Shown here: positions 1 through 7,810 of the stretch, piece by piece
Position numbering within the stretch: position 1 is the first letter of the stretch
Layout: the number at the start of each line of letters is the position of its first letter
DNA from: an uncultured Lachnospiraceae bacterium
GTDB lineage: Bacteria; Bacillota; Clostridia; Lachnospirales; Lachnospiraceae
Assembly (NCBI GenBank): GCA_947599905.1
Contig: CANQFR010000001.1
Span: 31,062-95,061, forward strand
DNA length: 64,000 nucleotides
Direction of reading: 5' to 3'
Made by a program: the position numbers and the translations under genes
The notes under the pieces: generated by a model
The model's database searches: none
Seen by the model: the letters and a program-made list of their open reading frames with translations, nothing else
Told to the model about the DNA's origin: nothing

Positions 1-191
1 AAATCAGATGCGAACACAATCCTATCCGTTACATATTGTACATGGTCATCGAACAGATTCGCATCATCCGCAACTGTCACAGACTGGCTGGATGCGTCAC
101 CACCCTGCTTTGCCGCACATGCAGACAAAAACATCGACATGAACATCGTACAAAGTCCTACATAAAACAGACAACGCAAAAATTTTGACAT
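1..191 (-). CDS. Lipoprotein, N-terminal part (runs off left edge)
   Basis: Only the first 63 codons are in the window. The N-terminus has a basic start (MSKFLR), a hydrophobic core and a lipobox LSAC ending at Cys25. It should therefore be exported by Sec, lipidated on that cysteine and held on the outer face of the membrane. The region after the lipobox is polar and Ser/Asp-rich. The start is the ATG at 191-189, preceded by GGGAGGG about 9 bases upstream, which clearly favours it. The gene follows the 341-residue gene by 16 bases and is probably cotranscribed. The function cannot be judged from this fragment. Confidence 0.8.
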   Translation of the reverse strand, partial: MSKFLRCLFYVGLCTMFMSMFLSACAAKQGGDASSQSVTVADDANLFDDHVQYVTDRIVFASD

Positions 192-207
192 CTTAAACCC
201 TCCCAAT

Positions 208-1233
208 TTACCAACACATAACATTGCTATCGTTTGGAATAATTACCCCGTAATATGACGGGAGCATCTGGAATATCGCACAATCTGACAAAATCCCGCC
301 AGGCTTCATCTCACTCAGAAAAAATTCATACATATGATGTGGGCCGAAACACATAAAGTAAGAATACTTCTCATCCTTAGCAAGCCTGATGTGAGGAACG
401 ATAGTCATGCGCATAACCCTTTTACCCTGCTTCTCCGTGACATCATCGAACTTCATCTCACCATACCCATACTTATATGAAAGATATCTTGCAGCCATCT
501 GCAATGGCATTATCTTAAGCCATGTATACCACTCATCATATTTGAGCTGCATGACTTTGGACTCTATCTCGCCCAAAACATCATATGCACCATTCCCGAA
601 CAAATAAGAGAAACCCTCTAACGCAGAAAACATGCACGCCACGCCTCCTTTCGGAGCCTTACTGCGCATCACGTAATCCCCGGAAACATAAAGAATATCC
701 GAACGAGAGTCAAATCCATGCTTCACCGGAAAACTGGCTACCCACATTGGTGTCTTCTTGTAATCAAAATCATAATACATGGCTGGTGGAACGTCACACG
801 TTCCGACCAGTTTAAATAAATTCGGCATACCCCTTAACAAGGCTGATGAATTTCCGACCGCTACCTTTGCCTTCATCTTCTCCGAAAGAAGCCCGACTGA
901 GAACGACAATGAACAACCACGAAGATTTGCCAGTGCGTCATTCCCAATGTTCTCCTTCACGAAATCCCGATACGACCAGTAATTCAGACCCTTCTTGCCA
1001 ACAAGCTCCAATATGTACACATACACGGACTGTAAAACATATGCCTTTAATGCCTGGAAAGTGCCTGACTGCAATATGTATACCATATCCGGCTGTGAAA
1101 GCAATCTATCTAACGCAACTTCCAATAAAATCCTCGGAACATCCTCCCCATGCGTAACCTTTGTAAAAGGACTTAAAAAGAAATACTTTATTAGTGACTC
1201 CCTGTTCAATACACGTGGCCCGCGGTGCGCCAT
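208..1233 (-). CDS. Unknown protein, paralogue of the gene at 31044-32099
   Basis: A 341-residue soluble protein with no signal peptide or membrane segment and no domain I recognise. It aligns over most of its length with the 351-residue product at 31044-32099. Shared landmarks are an N-terminal xRFF/KYFF helix followed by GxxVPR, a block W-x-Y-[RK]-D-F-V-[KR]-E-N near residue 90, a YxFD[YF]...W segment near 155, and an S-G-D-[YW] turn near 185. The two are distant paralogues within one element. A GAGGT sequence 9 bases upstream supports the ATG at 1233. It is rich in aromatic residues, like many small proteins of this element. Nothing indicates its role. Confidence 0.75.
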   Translation of the reverse strand: MAHRGPRVLNRESLIKYFFLSPFTKVTHGEDVPRILLEVALDRLLSQPDMVYILQSGTFQALKAYVLQSVYVYILELVGKKGLNYWSYRDFVKENIGNDALANLRGCSLSFSVGLLSEKMKAKVAVGNSSALLRGMPNLFKLVGTCDVPPAMYYDFDYKKTPMWVASFPVKHGFDSRSDILYVSGDYVMRSKAPKGGVACMFSALEGFSYLFGNGAYDVLGEIESKVMQLKYDEWYTWLKIMPLQMAARYLSYKYGYGEMKFDDVTEKQGKRVMRMTIVPHIRLAKDEKYSYFMCFGPHHMYEFFLSEMKPGGILSDCAIFQMLPSYYGVIIPNDSNVMCW

Positions 1234-1531
1234 TACAAATCGACCTCACTTCTATTACAAACATCATTAGAAACAAAACAGACATAACAAGTTCAACAAC
1301 ATTTATCAATATTTACAACGAATCAATAGGTGCAAACAAACCTCATGAAGATACTTCTCAAAACCGAAATGAATCAGCCCAAACCAGAAGAGAATATCAA
1401 AAACGATTTCATATTACAAATTGAAAAAATATGACATATTTCTCTGGCTTAACTTACACCGCTTAGCAACTCATCACATGCCATTTTACCGGTGCCTTAG
1501 AACAGCATTTTCAACTTTCTCCTGAAAAATC
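1234..1531. other. Non-coding gap of about 300 bp
   Basis: AT-rich DNA between the 341-residue gene and the paralogue array. A hydrophobic frame on the minus strand (1106-1309) overlaps the real gene and lacks a ribosome binding site, so I do not call it. The gap probably holds the promoter for the 1233 gene. The best minus-strand candidate is TTGATA-17-TATGTC, roughly 60 bases before the start codon, which is weak. I see no GC-rich hairpin with a T tract. Confidence 0.4.
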
Positions 1532-1909
1532 CTACTCATAACACAGGATTCGTACCCCATTTTCCATTGCCGCATGCTCGTAAAAATCCACCGTTATCCT
1601 CGTACAATCCTGCAGGTACAAAACAAACCACATTCCATACCCCGTGAGAGAACAGGCATACCCCTTCAAAGGCTTTGGAACATTCAGGACGGCACTCCTT
1701 CCAAGGGCAGTCATCTTCGCCTTTCCATTCACATACTCGACCTTGGCCATACCGCCAAAGCCCTTGCACTTATCAGGACTTACGAAAAACCCTGCATCCT
1801 TAAGGCACTTATCATCCTTAGCAGTAAAATAATGCTGGTTCCTTACATAATCAAACACCTCCACAGAACCATCAGGCAAATTAAACGCCTGCAAAGAAAA
1901 CTTCTTCAT
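1532..1909 (-). CDS. Small protein of the tandem paralogue array, member 1
   Basis: 125 residues, no membrane segment, function unknown. It carries a mid-protein F-G-G turn (GFGGMAK, about residues 50-56), which recurs as LGG, VGG or FGG at the equivalent place in other products of the 1532-6665 array. It is the shortest member and lacks the C-terminal LR[DE]xMF tail seen in several neighbours. Two GGGGTA hexamers lie within 30 bases of each other here, encoding Gly-Tyr twice. It is the last gene of the array in transcription order and is followed by a 300-bp non-coding gap. Membership of the family is inferred from position, size and the FGG turn. Confidence 0.7.
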   Translation of the reverse strand: MKKFSLQAFNLPDGSVEVFDYVRNQHYFTAKDDKCLKDAGFFVSPDKCKGFGGMAKVEYVNGKAKMTALGRSAVLNVPKPLKGYACSLTGYGMWFVLYLQDCTRITVDFYEHAAMENGVRILCYE

Positions 1910-1926
1910 TTGTAAAAATACCTTCC

Positions 1927-2367
1927 TTATATAAACATAATATCCCTTGCGGATTTATAGCGGTATGGTACTCCCCTATCATCCAGCCAGAAACCGTCAT
2001 TCCTCAAACAGTACACGTCCGTGTCCTTGCCACAGCACAGCGACAGGAACACGTACCCAGTCCCCTGCTCTATTCTGTAATAAAAATCAACCGGATGAAA
2101 CGCATCCCTGAACACGAATATCCGTTCATCACTAGGAACAAACCTATTCTCGAACGCCCACATTCGGCCTGACTTATTAAAGAATGGAACCAGCATACCC
2201 CAATATCTTCCGAAATACGAAATATTTGGGTTATACACATGCGATATGCAGCACCCTTCCGGCAGATCCTTCTTCACACACATGCAAGTCGTTCCCGTAT
2301 CATAATCAATCACCATATATATTGGTCTGTTTCCATTGACTTTCACAGCCTGATATCGGTACATCAT
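1927..2367 (-). CDS. Small protein of the tandem paralogue array, member 2
   Basis: 146 residues, unknown function. It starts as a short beta-rich segment (MMYRYQAVK), has the array's central FG turn (SYFGRYWG, about residues 50-57) and ends RDIMFI. That ending matches the LRD[MS]MFR-type tails of the neighbouring products. Its start codon overlaps the stop of the next upstream gene (TAGATG), so the two are translationally coupled. It is rich in Tyr, Phe and Cys, with no paired CxxC sites. I infer that it shares a fold with its neighbours but has diverged strongly. Confidence 0.7.
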   Translation of the reverse strand: MMYRYQAVKVNGNRPIYMVIDYDTGTTCMCVKKDLPEGCCISHVYNPNISYFGRYWGMLVPFFNKSGRMWAFENRFVPSDERIFVFRDAFHPVDFYYRIEQGTGYVFLSLCCGKDTDVYCLRNDGFWLDDRGVPYRYKSARDIMFI

Positions 2368-2861
2368 CTAAACATGCTCTCCCTTAAGTCCTGAAGCCGA
2401 ATCACACGCCCACTCTTACTCATCAAAATCGGGCCTGTATCTACCCAGAACATTTCGCTCTTCTGATTTGAATACCACACCTTGACATACAGGAATCCAT
2501 CCCTTCCCTTCCAGAAAGCATAATTCACAACCGGAAGGTCAAACTTTGCGTAAAACTTCGGGCCAAGATATGCAAATCTAAAAAGCATGTCTCCTATCTG
2601 CTCTATATCTTGTGCATGCCTGCCGCCTACCCCTGACGACTTGTCATACAGCACCAATGCTCCGGCACTGAATACCCCACACGCCTGAATTTTCCCGCTT
2701 ATCAAATCCGAAGAACGAACCTCCTGAATGCTCAAATCTTCGTAATTCACAACATGGAGCTTCGTACCTCCCTTCGGAACATAAAGCGTCTGGGATGATT
2801 CAAAACCTTCGTACACATTGTACATGTAACTGTCATTAAAAAGAACCTGATAAGTTACCAT
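2364..2861 (-). CDS. Small protein of the tandem paralogue array, member 3
   Basis: 165 residues. It is a clear paralogue of the products at 2872-3447 and 4084-4686. All three share an N-terminal strand ending in V-x-Y-[ND]-x-L, the motif G-x-x-G-x-H-x-x-D-I (GVGGRHAQDI here), then [RL]-[FW]-x-Y-L-G, a N-[YF]-A-F block and a C-terminal tail (LRESMFR here). No catalytic signature or membrane segment is visible. The conserved His and Asp in GGRHxxDI could be functional, but this is inference. A GGTGG-type ribosome site lies upstream of the ATG, and the gene overlaps the next one by 4 bases. Confidence 0.75.
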   Translation of the reverse strand: MVTYQVLFNDSYMYNVYEGFESSQTLYVPKGGTKLHVVNYEDLSIQEVRSSDLISGKIQACGVFSAGALVLYDKSSGVGGRHAQDIEQIGDMLFRFAYLGPKFYAKFDLPVVNYAFWKGRDGFLYVKVWYSNQKSEMFWVDTGPILMSKSGRVIRLQDLRESMFR

Positions 2862-2871
2862 AAACTACCAC

Positions 2872-3447
2872 CTACCTAAACATCATATCCCTTAAATCAT
2901 CTATCTTCACGGAAACGCCGTGCGTATTCGGCTTATCAAGCTTCCTAAACAGCATCTGCCCTGCAAGTGCCTCATATTCGCAACGCTTTCCGTCCTCGTT
3001 CCATATGACCACACGGTATGCCCCACCAGATTTGTAGAATGCGAAATTGGCTATACCATGCGTAAGCTTCACATACTTTTTATTGCCGAGATACCGAAGC
3101 CAAAGCACATTGTCTGACATCTGAATTATGTCACCAACATGCCTACCACCAAGACCCTCGCCCTTCCTCGGAAGCAGGCATGAATTCGCACCAAAATACC
3201 CAGCCGCCCTAATCCTTGCAGTCCGAAGCCATACATAAGGCACATCCGCTACCTTCTGAAGGTTATCGTAATTCACAAGCGTGAACTTATCGCCAGGCGC
3301 AACCTGTGTCAAGGACTGACCCTCGGCAGTGACGCCGCCTACGGTATGTCCTAACGCATTATCAACATACATCACCTGGAACACCGGTGGATTCTCATTA
3401 GAATACTTTATTGACAACTTAAGCAGTTCTTCATCTTTCGCCGCCAC
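2872..3447 (-). CDS. Small protein of the tandem paralogue array, member 4
   Basis: About 191 residues from a GTG at 3447. The frame stays open to a GTG at 3480, but that start would overlap the upstream gene. The GTG at 3447 has AAGGGGG 8 bases upstream and leaves the 13-base spacing typical of this array. It is a close paralogue of the 2364 and 4084 products: GLGGRHVGDI, then LRYLG, NFAF and the tail LRDMMFR. No known domain. The repeated motif set suggests duplication followed by fast divergence, as for host-facing or partner-binding proteins, but no function can be assigned. Confidence 0.72.
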   Translation of the reverse strand: MAAKDEELLKLSIKYSNENPPVFQVMYVDNALGHTVGGVTAEGQSLTQVAPGDKFTLVNYDNLQKVADVPYVWLRTARIRAAGYFGANSCLLPRKGEGLGGRHVGDIIQMSDNVLWLRYLGNKKYVKLTHGIANFAFYKSGGAYRVVIWNEDGKRCEYEALAGQMLFRKLDKPNTHGVSVKIDDLRDMMFR

Positions 3448-3460
3448 GAAACATACCCCC

Positions 3461-4075
3461 TTACCTTGGCAGACCTGCACCGAACATGACTTCCCGCAAT
3501 GTCACATACTTCATAACCTTGAAATTAAAATCCAAAATCCCTGGCTTTGATACAACCTTGGCTGACTTTTCACCAACCTCAAGCACGACCGTCGTGAAAT
3601 CACCAGACATCGAATTATAATCAAAATTCAGGAACAAATGAACAACGCCGTTCGAAACATTGTAGCCGTGCCAAATGCTCCTGTACTGACCCATTTTGAA
3701 CGGAAACAACAGGAACCTATCCGACCTTAGCCTTCCAAGCATCCTGTTCTCAATCAGAATGTACCTGCCTCCGCGGTAATTCACTGGAACAGGCTCAATG
3801 GCAAAAGCATCAATACCACCAAGACACTGTGAAGGGCTGCAAGGAAAAATATGCTCCCAGTCATCAGCCACATTTAGTACGCCAAAATACTTTCTGAGCA
3901 ATGCTGATCTCTTCTTTGAACCGATACCATACCTCTGAAGCTCGCCATCCACAGTCATGTGGTATTCTTCAAAGCTGAGTTTTGAAAAACTTACCTCATG
4001 AATCTTATTATTCACATAATCCTGGACAAGCATATCCCAATCAAAATCGCACTTCACAACCTGAACATTGTACAC
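3461..4075 (-). CDS. Small protein of the tandem paralogue array, member 5
   Basis: 204 residues from a GTG start with TAGGTG about 6 bases upstream. It has the central LGG turn (QCLGGIDAF, near residue 88) and the near-terminal VTLREVMF, which recurs almost exactly as VTLREVIF in the 6141 product. This links two otherwise dissimilar array members. Its N-terminal ~85 residues form a helical extension not seen in the GGRH subgroup. No signal peptide or membrane segment. Function unknown. Confidence 0.7.
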   Translation of the reverse strand: MYNVQVVKCDFDWDMLVQDYVNNKIHEVSFSKLSFEEYHMTVDGELQRYGIGSKKRSALLRKYFGVLNVADDWEHIFPCSPSQCLGGIDAFAIEPVPVNYRGGRYILIENRMLGRLRSDRFLLFPFKMGQYRSIWHGYNVSNGVVHLFLNFDYNSMSGDFTTVVLEVGEKSAKVVSKPGILDFNFKVMKYVTLREVMFGAGLPR

Positions 4076-4083
4076 CTTAACAC

Positions 4084-4686
4084 CTACCCAAATAAAATGC
4101 TGTTAAAAGGAACTAATCTTACAACTTCGCCTGACTTCACGTCCTTCATGCCAAGCCCGTCGCCACTTACCTCGAAGATGCGTGAAAGAGTATTGCTGAG
4201 CCACACCTGGACGTACATCCGACCTTCGTGCATGAAGAATGCAAAATTCCATATTTCCTCATTAAACTTTGCACACAGACCAGACCTTCCAAGATACCTG
4301 AAGCCAAGCACGTTTCTGCCAGCCTGCACTATGTCCTGTGAATGTACCCCGAACACCGTACCCCTTCTTGGAATGCGTACATCATCGTAACCGAAGTCAC
4401 CGTAACAGCTTACCATTCCCATTTTGAACATGAACGCAGGAACATCATTCAGCCTTGTAAGCGTGTTGTACTCAACAATGTCCAACTTTTCAGCCTCACG
4501 CCAGAACAACCTCTGATGCACATCCCCAAATGCGTTATTCGGCTTGTACAGTATCTGCATTGTCGGGCGCTCCGCATTGAAGTTCCTCGATATGAAATCT
4601 AGACATTCCTTACAGAACTTCGTACCTGGGCATGTTACACTTGACCAAACCCCATGCCACTTAAGCGGCATGCCCAGCCTCATCAT
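4084..4686 (-). CDS. Small protein of the tandem paralogue array, member 6
   Basis: 200 residues. It belongs to the GGRH subgroup with the 2364 and 2872 products: VEYNTL strand, VFGVHSQDI, LGFRYLG, WNFAF and a tail ending NSILFG. The first Gly of the GG pair is replaced by Phe, but the His and Asp are kept. A CxxxxxxCxxC cluster near residues 19-29 is specific to this copy. GAGGAG precedes the ATG, and the start overlaps the stop of the upstream gene. Unknown function. Confidence 0.72.
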   Translation of the reverse strand: MMRLGMPLKWHGVWSSVTCPGTKFCKECLDFISRNFNAERPTMQILYKPNNAFGDVHQRLFWREAEKLDIVEYNTLTRLNDVPAFMFKMGMVSCYGDFGYDDVRIPRRGTVFGVHSQDIVQAGRNVLGFRYLGRSGLCAKFNEEIWNFAFFMHEGRMYVQVWLSNTLSRIFEVSGDGLGMKDVKSGEVVRLVPFNSILFG

Positions 4687-5210
4687 TTGAACTTCTCCTC
4701 AAGACCAGTCGCCATGTCAACGATTCCTTCCTCGGAAACAATGTAACTCCTGCATGTTGCTCCCTCATTCACCGCTGGCTTCACCTCGAGAAATAAGACA
4801 ACTGAATCACCAGTCTTGCCGACAAGGTAGTACCCCCGACAGCCCTGTGCCTTTATGACTGCCTTCTTTCCACGTACCTGACCGTCAACCCAGCCGTTCA
4901 AAAGTACCTGGCAGGCATCGCCCTCCTTCGTGAACAGGCAGGTTATCATATCGTTGTAATCGCCATCGCAATCCGTGGGTTTTGCCATCTTGAGGTAATA
5001 ATGCCCGTTTACCTCTTCCATGTTCATATTCTCCACGCCTATTCCGGCGACTGCCCCGAGCAAATCCTCGCCAGTCACCCTGTCACAGGACAAATCCGAA
5101 TAATCGGTTATGTAATACACCTCGTCCGCACCGACAACCTTATGCCTCGGCTCGCCGTTTATAAGCGTCCAATTAGCCTTTTCCGCAAAAACCTGAAACC
5201 TATAGCCCAT
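4683..5210 (-). CDS. Small protein of the tandem paralogue array, member 7
   Basis: About 175 residues starting at the ATG at 5210 (MGYRFQV), which has GGGAGG 6 bases upstream and begins 2 bases after the upstream stop. A longer frame to 5270 would overlap the previous gene by 59 bases and is rejected. The N-terminal strand and 'DYSDLS' segment resemble the V-x-Y-[ND]-x-L region of the GGRH subgroup, but the GG-H motif is not evident. No membrane segment. Membership in the array is by position and size; function unknown. Confidence 0.65.
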   Translation of the reverse strand: MGYRFQVFAEKANWTLINGEPRHKVVGADEVYYITDYSDLSCDRVTGEDLLGAVAGIGVENMNMEEVNGHYYLKMAKPTDCDGDYNDMITCLFTKEGDACQVLLNGWVDGQVRGKKAVIKAQGCRGYYLVGKTGDSVVLFLEVKPAVNEGATCRSYIVSEEGIVDMATGLEEKFK

Positions 5211-5211
5211 T

Positions 5212-6141
5212 TTAAGCCTCCCTTTTATAAACGAAGCTTGCACCGCCATCCAACACATTCGAAACACCACGCATCACGGTAAGCTTCTTCCTTGAAGAAC
5301 TCAAATACAAATCCGTAAAATCATCGAAATGAACATATATAACGTAACTACATTTATCTTCCTGATAATAAGAAAACCTATTCATCGCACCGCATTCAGG
5401 CAACTCTATATTTACATAATCATGCCCGTGCTGAGTACGCCGCCTTACTGTCAATACCCCGTTAACAAAAGTTAGCCAGAACAGCCTATTCAAATCATTC
5501 GGGTAACTGTGATTATTAAATACCCGTGATACATCCGTCACAATCACAGGGTGATCCACATAATCATAATTTACACAGACGTATGCAAACTTACCGCTCT
5601 TCCAATCACAAAAGCACTGCGCCCTTCCTACCCCAGAGCCAGATACTAGCTCCCTCTCTGTCTCGAGCCTACCAACGAAAACGTCATCGCCAATCACCTG
5701 ACTGTTTTCAAAGAGCATTCCTGCCTCCACATAGAACACATATGAATAAGTATCAGCTGAAAATAAGAATTGAGCCAACAGCCTTTCCTTACCGTCTGCC
5801 TTGTAATGCGCTATTGCCCAAGGTGTCCCGTTCATTGTACTCAGACCAGTCCTGCACACATACCCATTCACATATGCCATGAACGTTGTGCCAAATGGCT
5901 TAAAGCCCCACTTTCCCGGACAGGCAGACCGCCTCACATACACGCACATCTTACTTCTGTCTACCACGATGTTGTCCGCCCTGCAATTCATCAACTCATA
6001 CAGGCTTGTAATGCGTTCAGACCTTGCCTCCATGCCACTGTAATCGACAACTAATGCCGAACCAACATTGGTTACACAAATCTCATCACCCGAAACCACT
6101 TTTCCGTCATACCTGAACAAGATTGCCTGCCTTACAAGCAT
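5212..6141 (-). CDS. Unknown protein within the paralogue array, member 8
   Basis: 309 residues, the longest product of the array. It is beta-rich by inspection, with many alternating aromatic and polar residues. It has a central FGTTF turn (near residue 85) at the place where other members have FGG. A second half (about residues 170-309) has no clear match in the neighbours and could be a second copy of the same fold. The start directly abuts the upstream stop. No catalytic motif, signal peptide or membrane helix is visible. Confidence 0.68.
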   Translation of the reverse strand: MLVRQAILFRYDGKVVSGDEICVTNVGSALVVDYSGMEARSERITSLYELMNCRADNIVVDRSKMCVYVRRSACPGKWGFKPFGTTFMAYVNGYVCRTGLSTMNGTPWAIAHYKADGKERLLAQFLFSADTYSYVFYVEAGMLFENSQVIGDDVFVGRLETERELVSGSGVGRAQCFCDWKSGKFAYVCVNYDYVDHPVIVTDVSRVFNNHSYPNDLNRLFWLTFVNGVLTVRRRTQHGHDYVNIELPECGAMNRFSYYQEDKCSYVIYVHFDDFTDLYLSSSRKKLTVMRGVSNVLDGGASFVYKREA

Positions 6142-6665
6142 CAGAAGATTACCTCCCTAAGAGTTACACACCTCTTCCTGTCTCCTGGACTTCCTGCGTA
6201 TGCGAATACCCCGTCTTTCATGATTATGTGATGCGGTAGCCCGTTCGTAACGAAAGTAAACTCCAAATCCGCACCATATTCACCATTAGAGTAATACCAC
6301 CAGCCGTCTGGAAATGACTGTACCCCTAGGTCACATACAAAACCAGACTCTTTATCGCAGGCGAAAAGATGATGAAAACTGTCCCTGCATACCCTTACAA
6401 AAAATTCTAACCTCGTACCACCGAAATCCGTCGCCTTCGTTGGTATTAAGACTCCATCGATTAGTGAAGGATTCTTGCCATACGTTTTTAGCACGCTGGC
6501 TGCATCCGTCTGCTTCCTAATTCCACACGAACCAACAGCATACCTTATGATGTACACCTCGCCGATGTACCCCTTTAAGTCTACCTTGTTGGACAGCATT
6601 TTGCCGTAAAAGCTAAAACCTTCCCAACGTGCCCAATCCGCAAGGACAATCTGAGCATTACCCAT
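6141..6665 (-). CDS. Small protein of the tandem paralogue array, member 9
   Basis: About 174 residues from the ATG at 6665 (MGNAQIV), with AGGAGGG 8 bases upstream. An earlier in-frame start at 6704 would place the start inside the terminator hairpin and has no ribosome site. It has the FGG turn (DFGGTRLEF, near residue 83) and ends VTLREVIF, almost the same as the 3461 product. It is the first gene of the array in transcription order and lies about 20 bases beyond an intrinsic terminator, so its expression may depend on read-through. Function unknown. Confidence 0.7.
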   Translation of the reverse strand: MGNAQIVLADWARWEGFSFYGKMLSNKVDLKGYIGEVYIIRYAVGSCGIRKQTDAASVLKTYGKNPSLIDGVLIPTKATDFGGTRLEFFVRVCRDSFHHLFACDKESGFVCDLGVQSFPDGWWYYSNGEYGADLEFTFVTNGLPHHIIMKDGVFAYAGSPGDRKRCVTLREVIF

Positions 6666-6683
6666 ATGCCAAGCCCTCCTTAA

Positions 6684-6724
6684 TAAAAAGCCCCTCGCCT
6701 GCACGCATGGCTAAGCGAGGAGCC
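6684..6724 (-). terminator. Intrinsic terminator
   Basis: On the minus strand GGCTCCTCGC pairs with GCGAGGGGC across a 16-base loop, with one mismatch, followed by TTTTTATT. It lies 24 bases after the stop of the 139-residue gene and ends the 8336-6748 operon, although the next gene starts only about 20 bases later. Confidence 0.8.
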
Positions 6725-6747
6725 TTTCAAACATATTCAGGCGGCAT

Positions 6748-7167
6748 TTACATGGATGCCTCAGTTTCCTCACCGTAGGGTGCAATGTCGTCCAGATGTG
6801 CGATGATGTCATCCTTATACTTGGCAATACCGAGCCGCTCCAGAACATCCTCACGGATCTCATTATTGTAGTCAAACAGGTCAACACACTCATCGTAATC
6901 AAAAGGATATGCATCAGGATCATAGTTGCCTTTCTCCTTGATCCACGCCTTCATCTCCTCGGCGTTCCAAGGATCATCCTCATCCCAAACATATGCGGTA
7001 CTGGGTATGAAGAACACCGTCAAATCCTTACCCTCATCGGTCTTATACACCTTGGAAGCAAACACGAAAACTACACGGCTTCCGGGCTTCTTTCCACCTT
7101 TCTGAAGCCAGCCGCTGCTATCCCAGTCGGTGAGCTTCACAACATCATTTACAACAGGCTTTCCCAT
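6748..7167 (-). CDS. Acidic small protein, unknown
   Basis: 139 residues, strongly acidic in its second half (Asp/Glu runs around residues 70-110 and at the C-terminus), with a basic patch GGKKPGSR near residue 24. No recognised domain and no membrane segment. GGAGG lies about 9 bases before the ATG. It is the last gene of the operon with the nucleotidase and J-domain protein and is directly followed by a terminator. The regular fold implied by residues 1-60 with an acidic tail would suit a DNA mimic or a chaperone client, but there is no direct evidence for either. Confidence 0.72.
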   Translation of the reverse strand: MGKPVVNDVVKLTDWDSSGWLQKGGKKPGSRVVFVFASKVYKTDEGKDLTVFFIPSTAYVWDEDDPWNAEEMKAWIKEKGNYDPDAYPFDYDECVDLFDYNNEIREDVLERLGIAKYKDDIIAHLDDIAPYGEETEASM

Positions 7168-7205
7168 TGCTTTATTTCCTCCTTACTTTACCTTTATTTT
7201 AAACC

Positions 7206-7222
7206 GATGCTACATTAGCATC
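7206..7222 (-). terminator. Small hairpin between J-domain gene and next gene
   Basis: A perfect 7-bp stem (GATGCTA/TAGCATC, 3-base loop) lies just after the J-protein stop, followed on the minus strand by GGTTTAAAAT. It could be a weak terminator, attenuator or mRNA-stabilising hairpin. The stem is short and only moderately GC-rich. Confidence 0.35.
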
Positions 7223-7226
7223 AGGT

Positions 7227-7469
7227 TTATACGAACTTGAACCTAAACAAGCCAGTATGATGAATTACCCCTGAAGAGCGATGCTTGAAAGTAACTCCCT
7301 TACCAGACTCTATATACTCCCAAGCCTTCACCACCTCATCGAACTTATCCTTGTCGCCATTAGGAGAATCAGGATGATACTTCTTAACCAGCTTTCTGTA
7401 CGCCGCCTTGCATGTCTCCTTATCAGCACACTGCTGAACACCTAACACTTCATATGGACTCATCTTCAA
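7227..7469 (-). CDS. J-domain (DnaJ-like) protein
   Basis: 80 residues, essentially one J domain. Residues 4-55 read SPYEVLGV, helix II (CKAAYRKLVKKY), the obligatory HPD at about residues 33-35, then a helix DKFDEVVKAWEYI. J domains stimulate the ATPase of DnaK-type Hsp70s, so this should recruit host DnaK to an element-specific client. There is no G/F, zinc-finger or substrate-binding region, only a ~20-residue basic tail. It overlaps the upstream 114-residue gene by 4 bases. Stand-alone J proteins of viruses and plasmids commonly redirect host chaperones to replication or assembly; which process applies here is inference. Confidence 0.9.
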   Translation of the reverse strand: MKMSPYEVLGVQQCADKETCKAAYRKLVKKYHPDSPNGDKDKFDEVVKAWEYIESGKGVTFKHRSSGVIHHTGLFRFKFV

Positions 7470-7810
7470 TAAAACTCCGTAATCTTGATTATTTTATTGT
7501 GGAACTTTTCAGTCATGTCAACAGGCTTCTCATCATCACACAAAACGAACAGAATCGGTGCGAACAGAAAATGACGTACACCGTCATCACTGCGAAGCAT
7601 TGCATCCACAGAAGCACAATCCGACTGCCCGACAACGAAAAACGCTTTCTCATACCTATTTATGTCCACCTGTATGACGTCATCCTCGAAAGGATGAAAA
7701 ATCCCACGTATCCCGACAGCACCGTCCTTTATCATGACCTTTTCAAAAGAGAGAACAGCATCATTCTTACGCTTTACAAGCAACGCCTCCACGCCTACAT
7801 TCATACCCAT
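7466..7810 (-). CDS. Unknown small protein
   Basis: 114 residues, no recognised motif. Beta-rich by inspection, with no membrane segment. The start at 7810 (or 7804, the second in-frame ATG) overlaps the end of the upstream nucleotidase gene by about 40 bases, and the end overlaps the J-domain gene by 4, so all three are coupled. Its position next to a J protein makes it a candidate client or partner of that protein, which is inference from context only. Confidence 0.65.
   Translation of the reverse strand: MGMNVGVEALLVKRKNDAVLSFEKVMIKDGAVGIRGIFHPFEDDVIQVDINRYEKAFFVVGQSDCASVDAMLRSDDGVRHFLFAPILFVLCDDEKPVDMTEKFHNKIIKITEFY

Noticed and set aside
1106-1309. Hydrophobic 67-codon minus-strand frame
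   Set aside because: It overlaps the 341-residue gene by more than half, starts at a poor codon and lacks a ribosome site.
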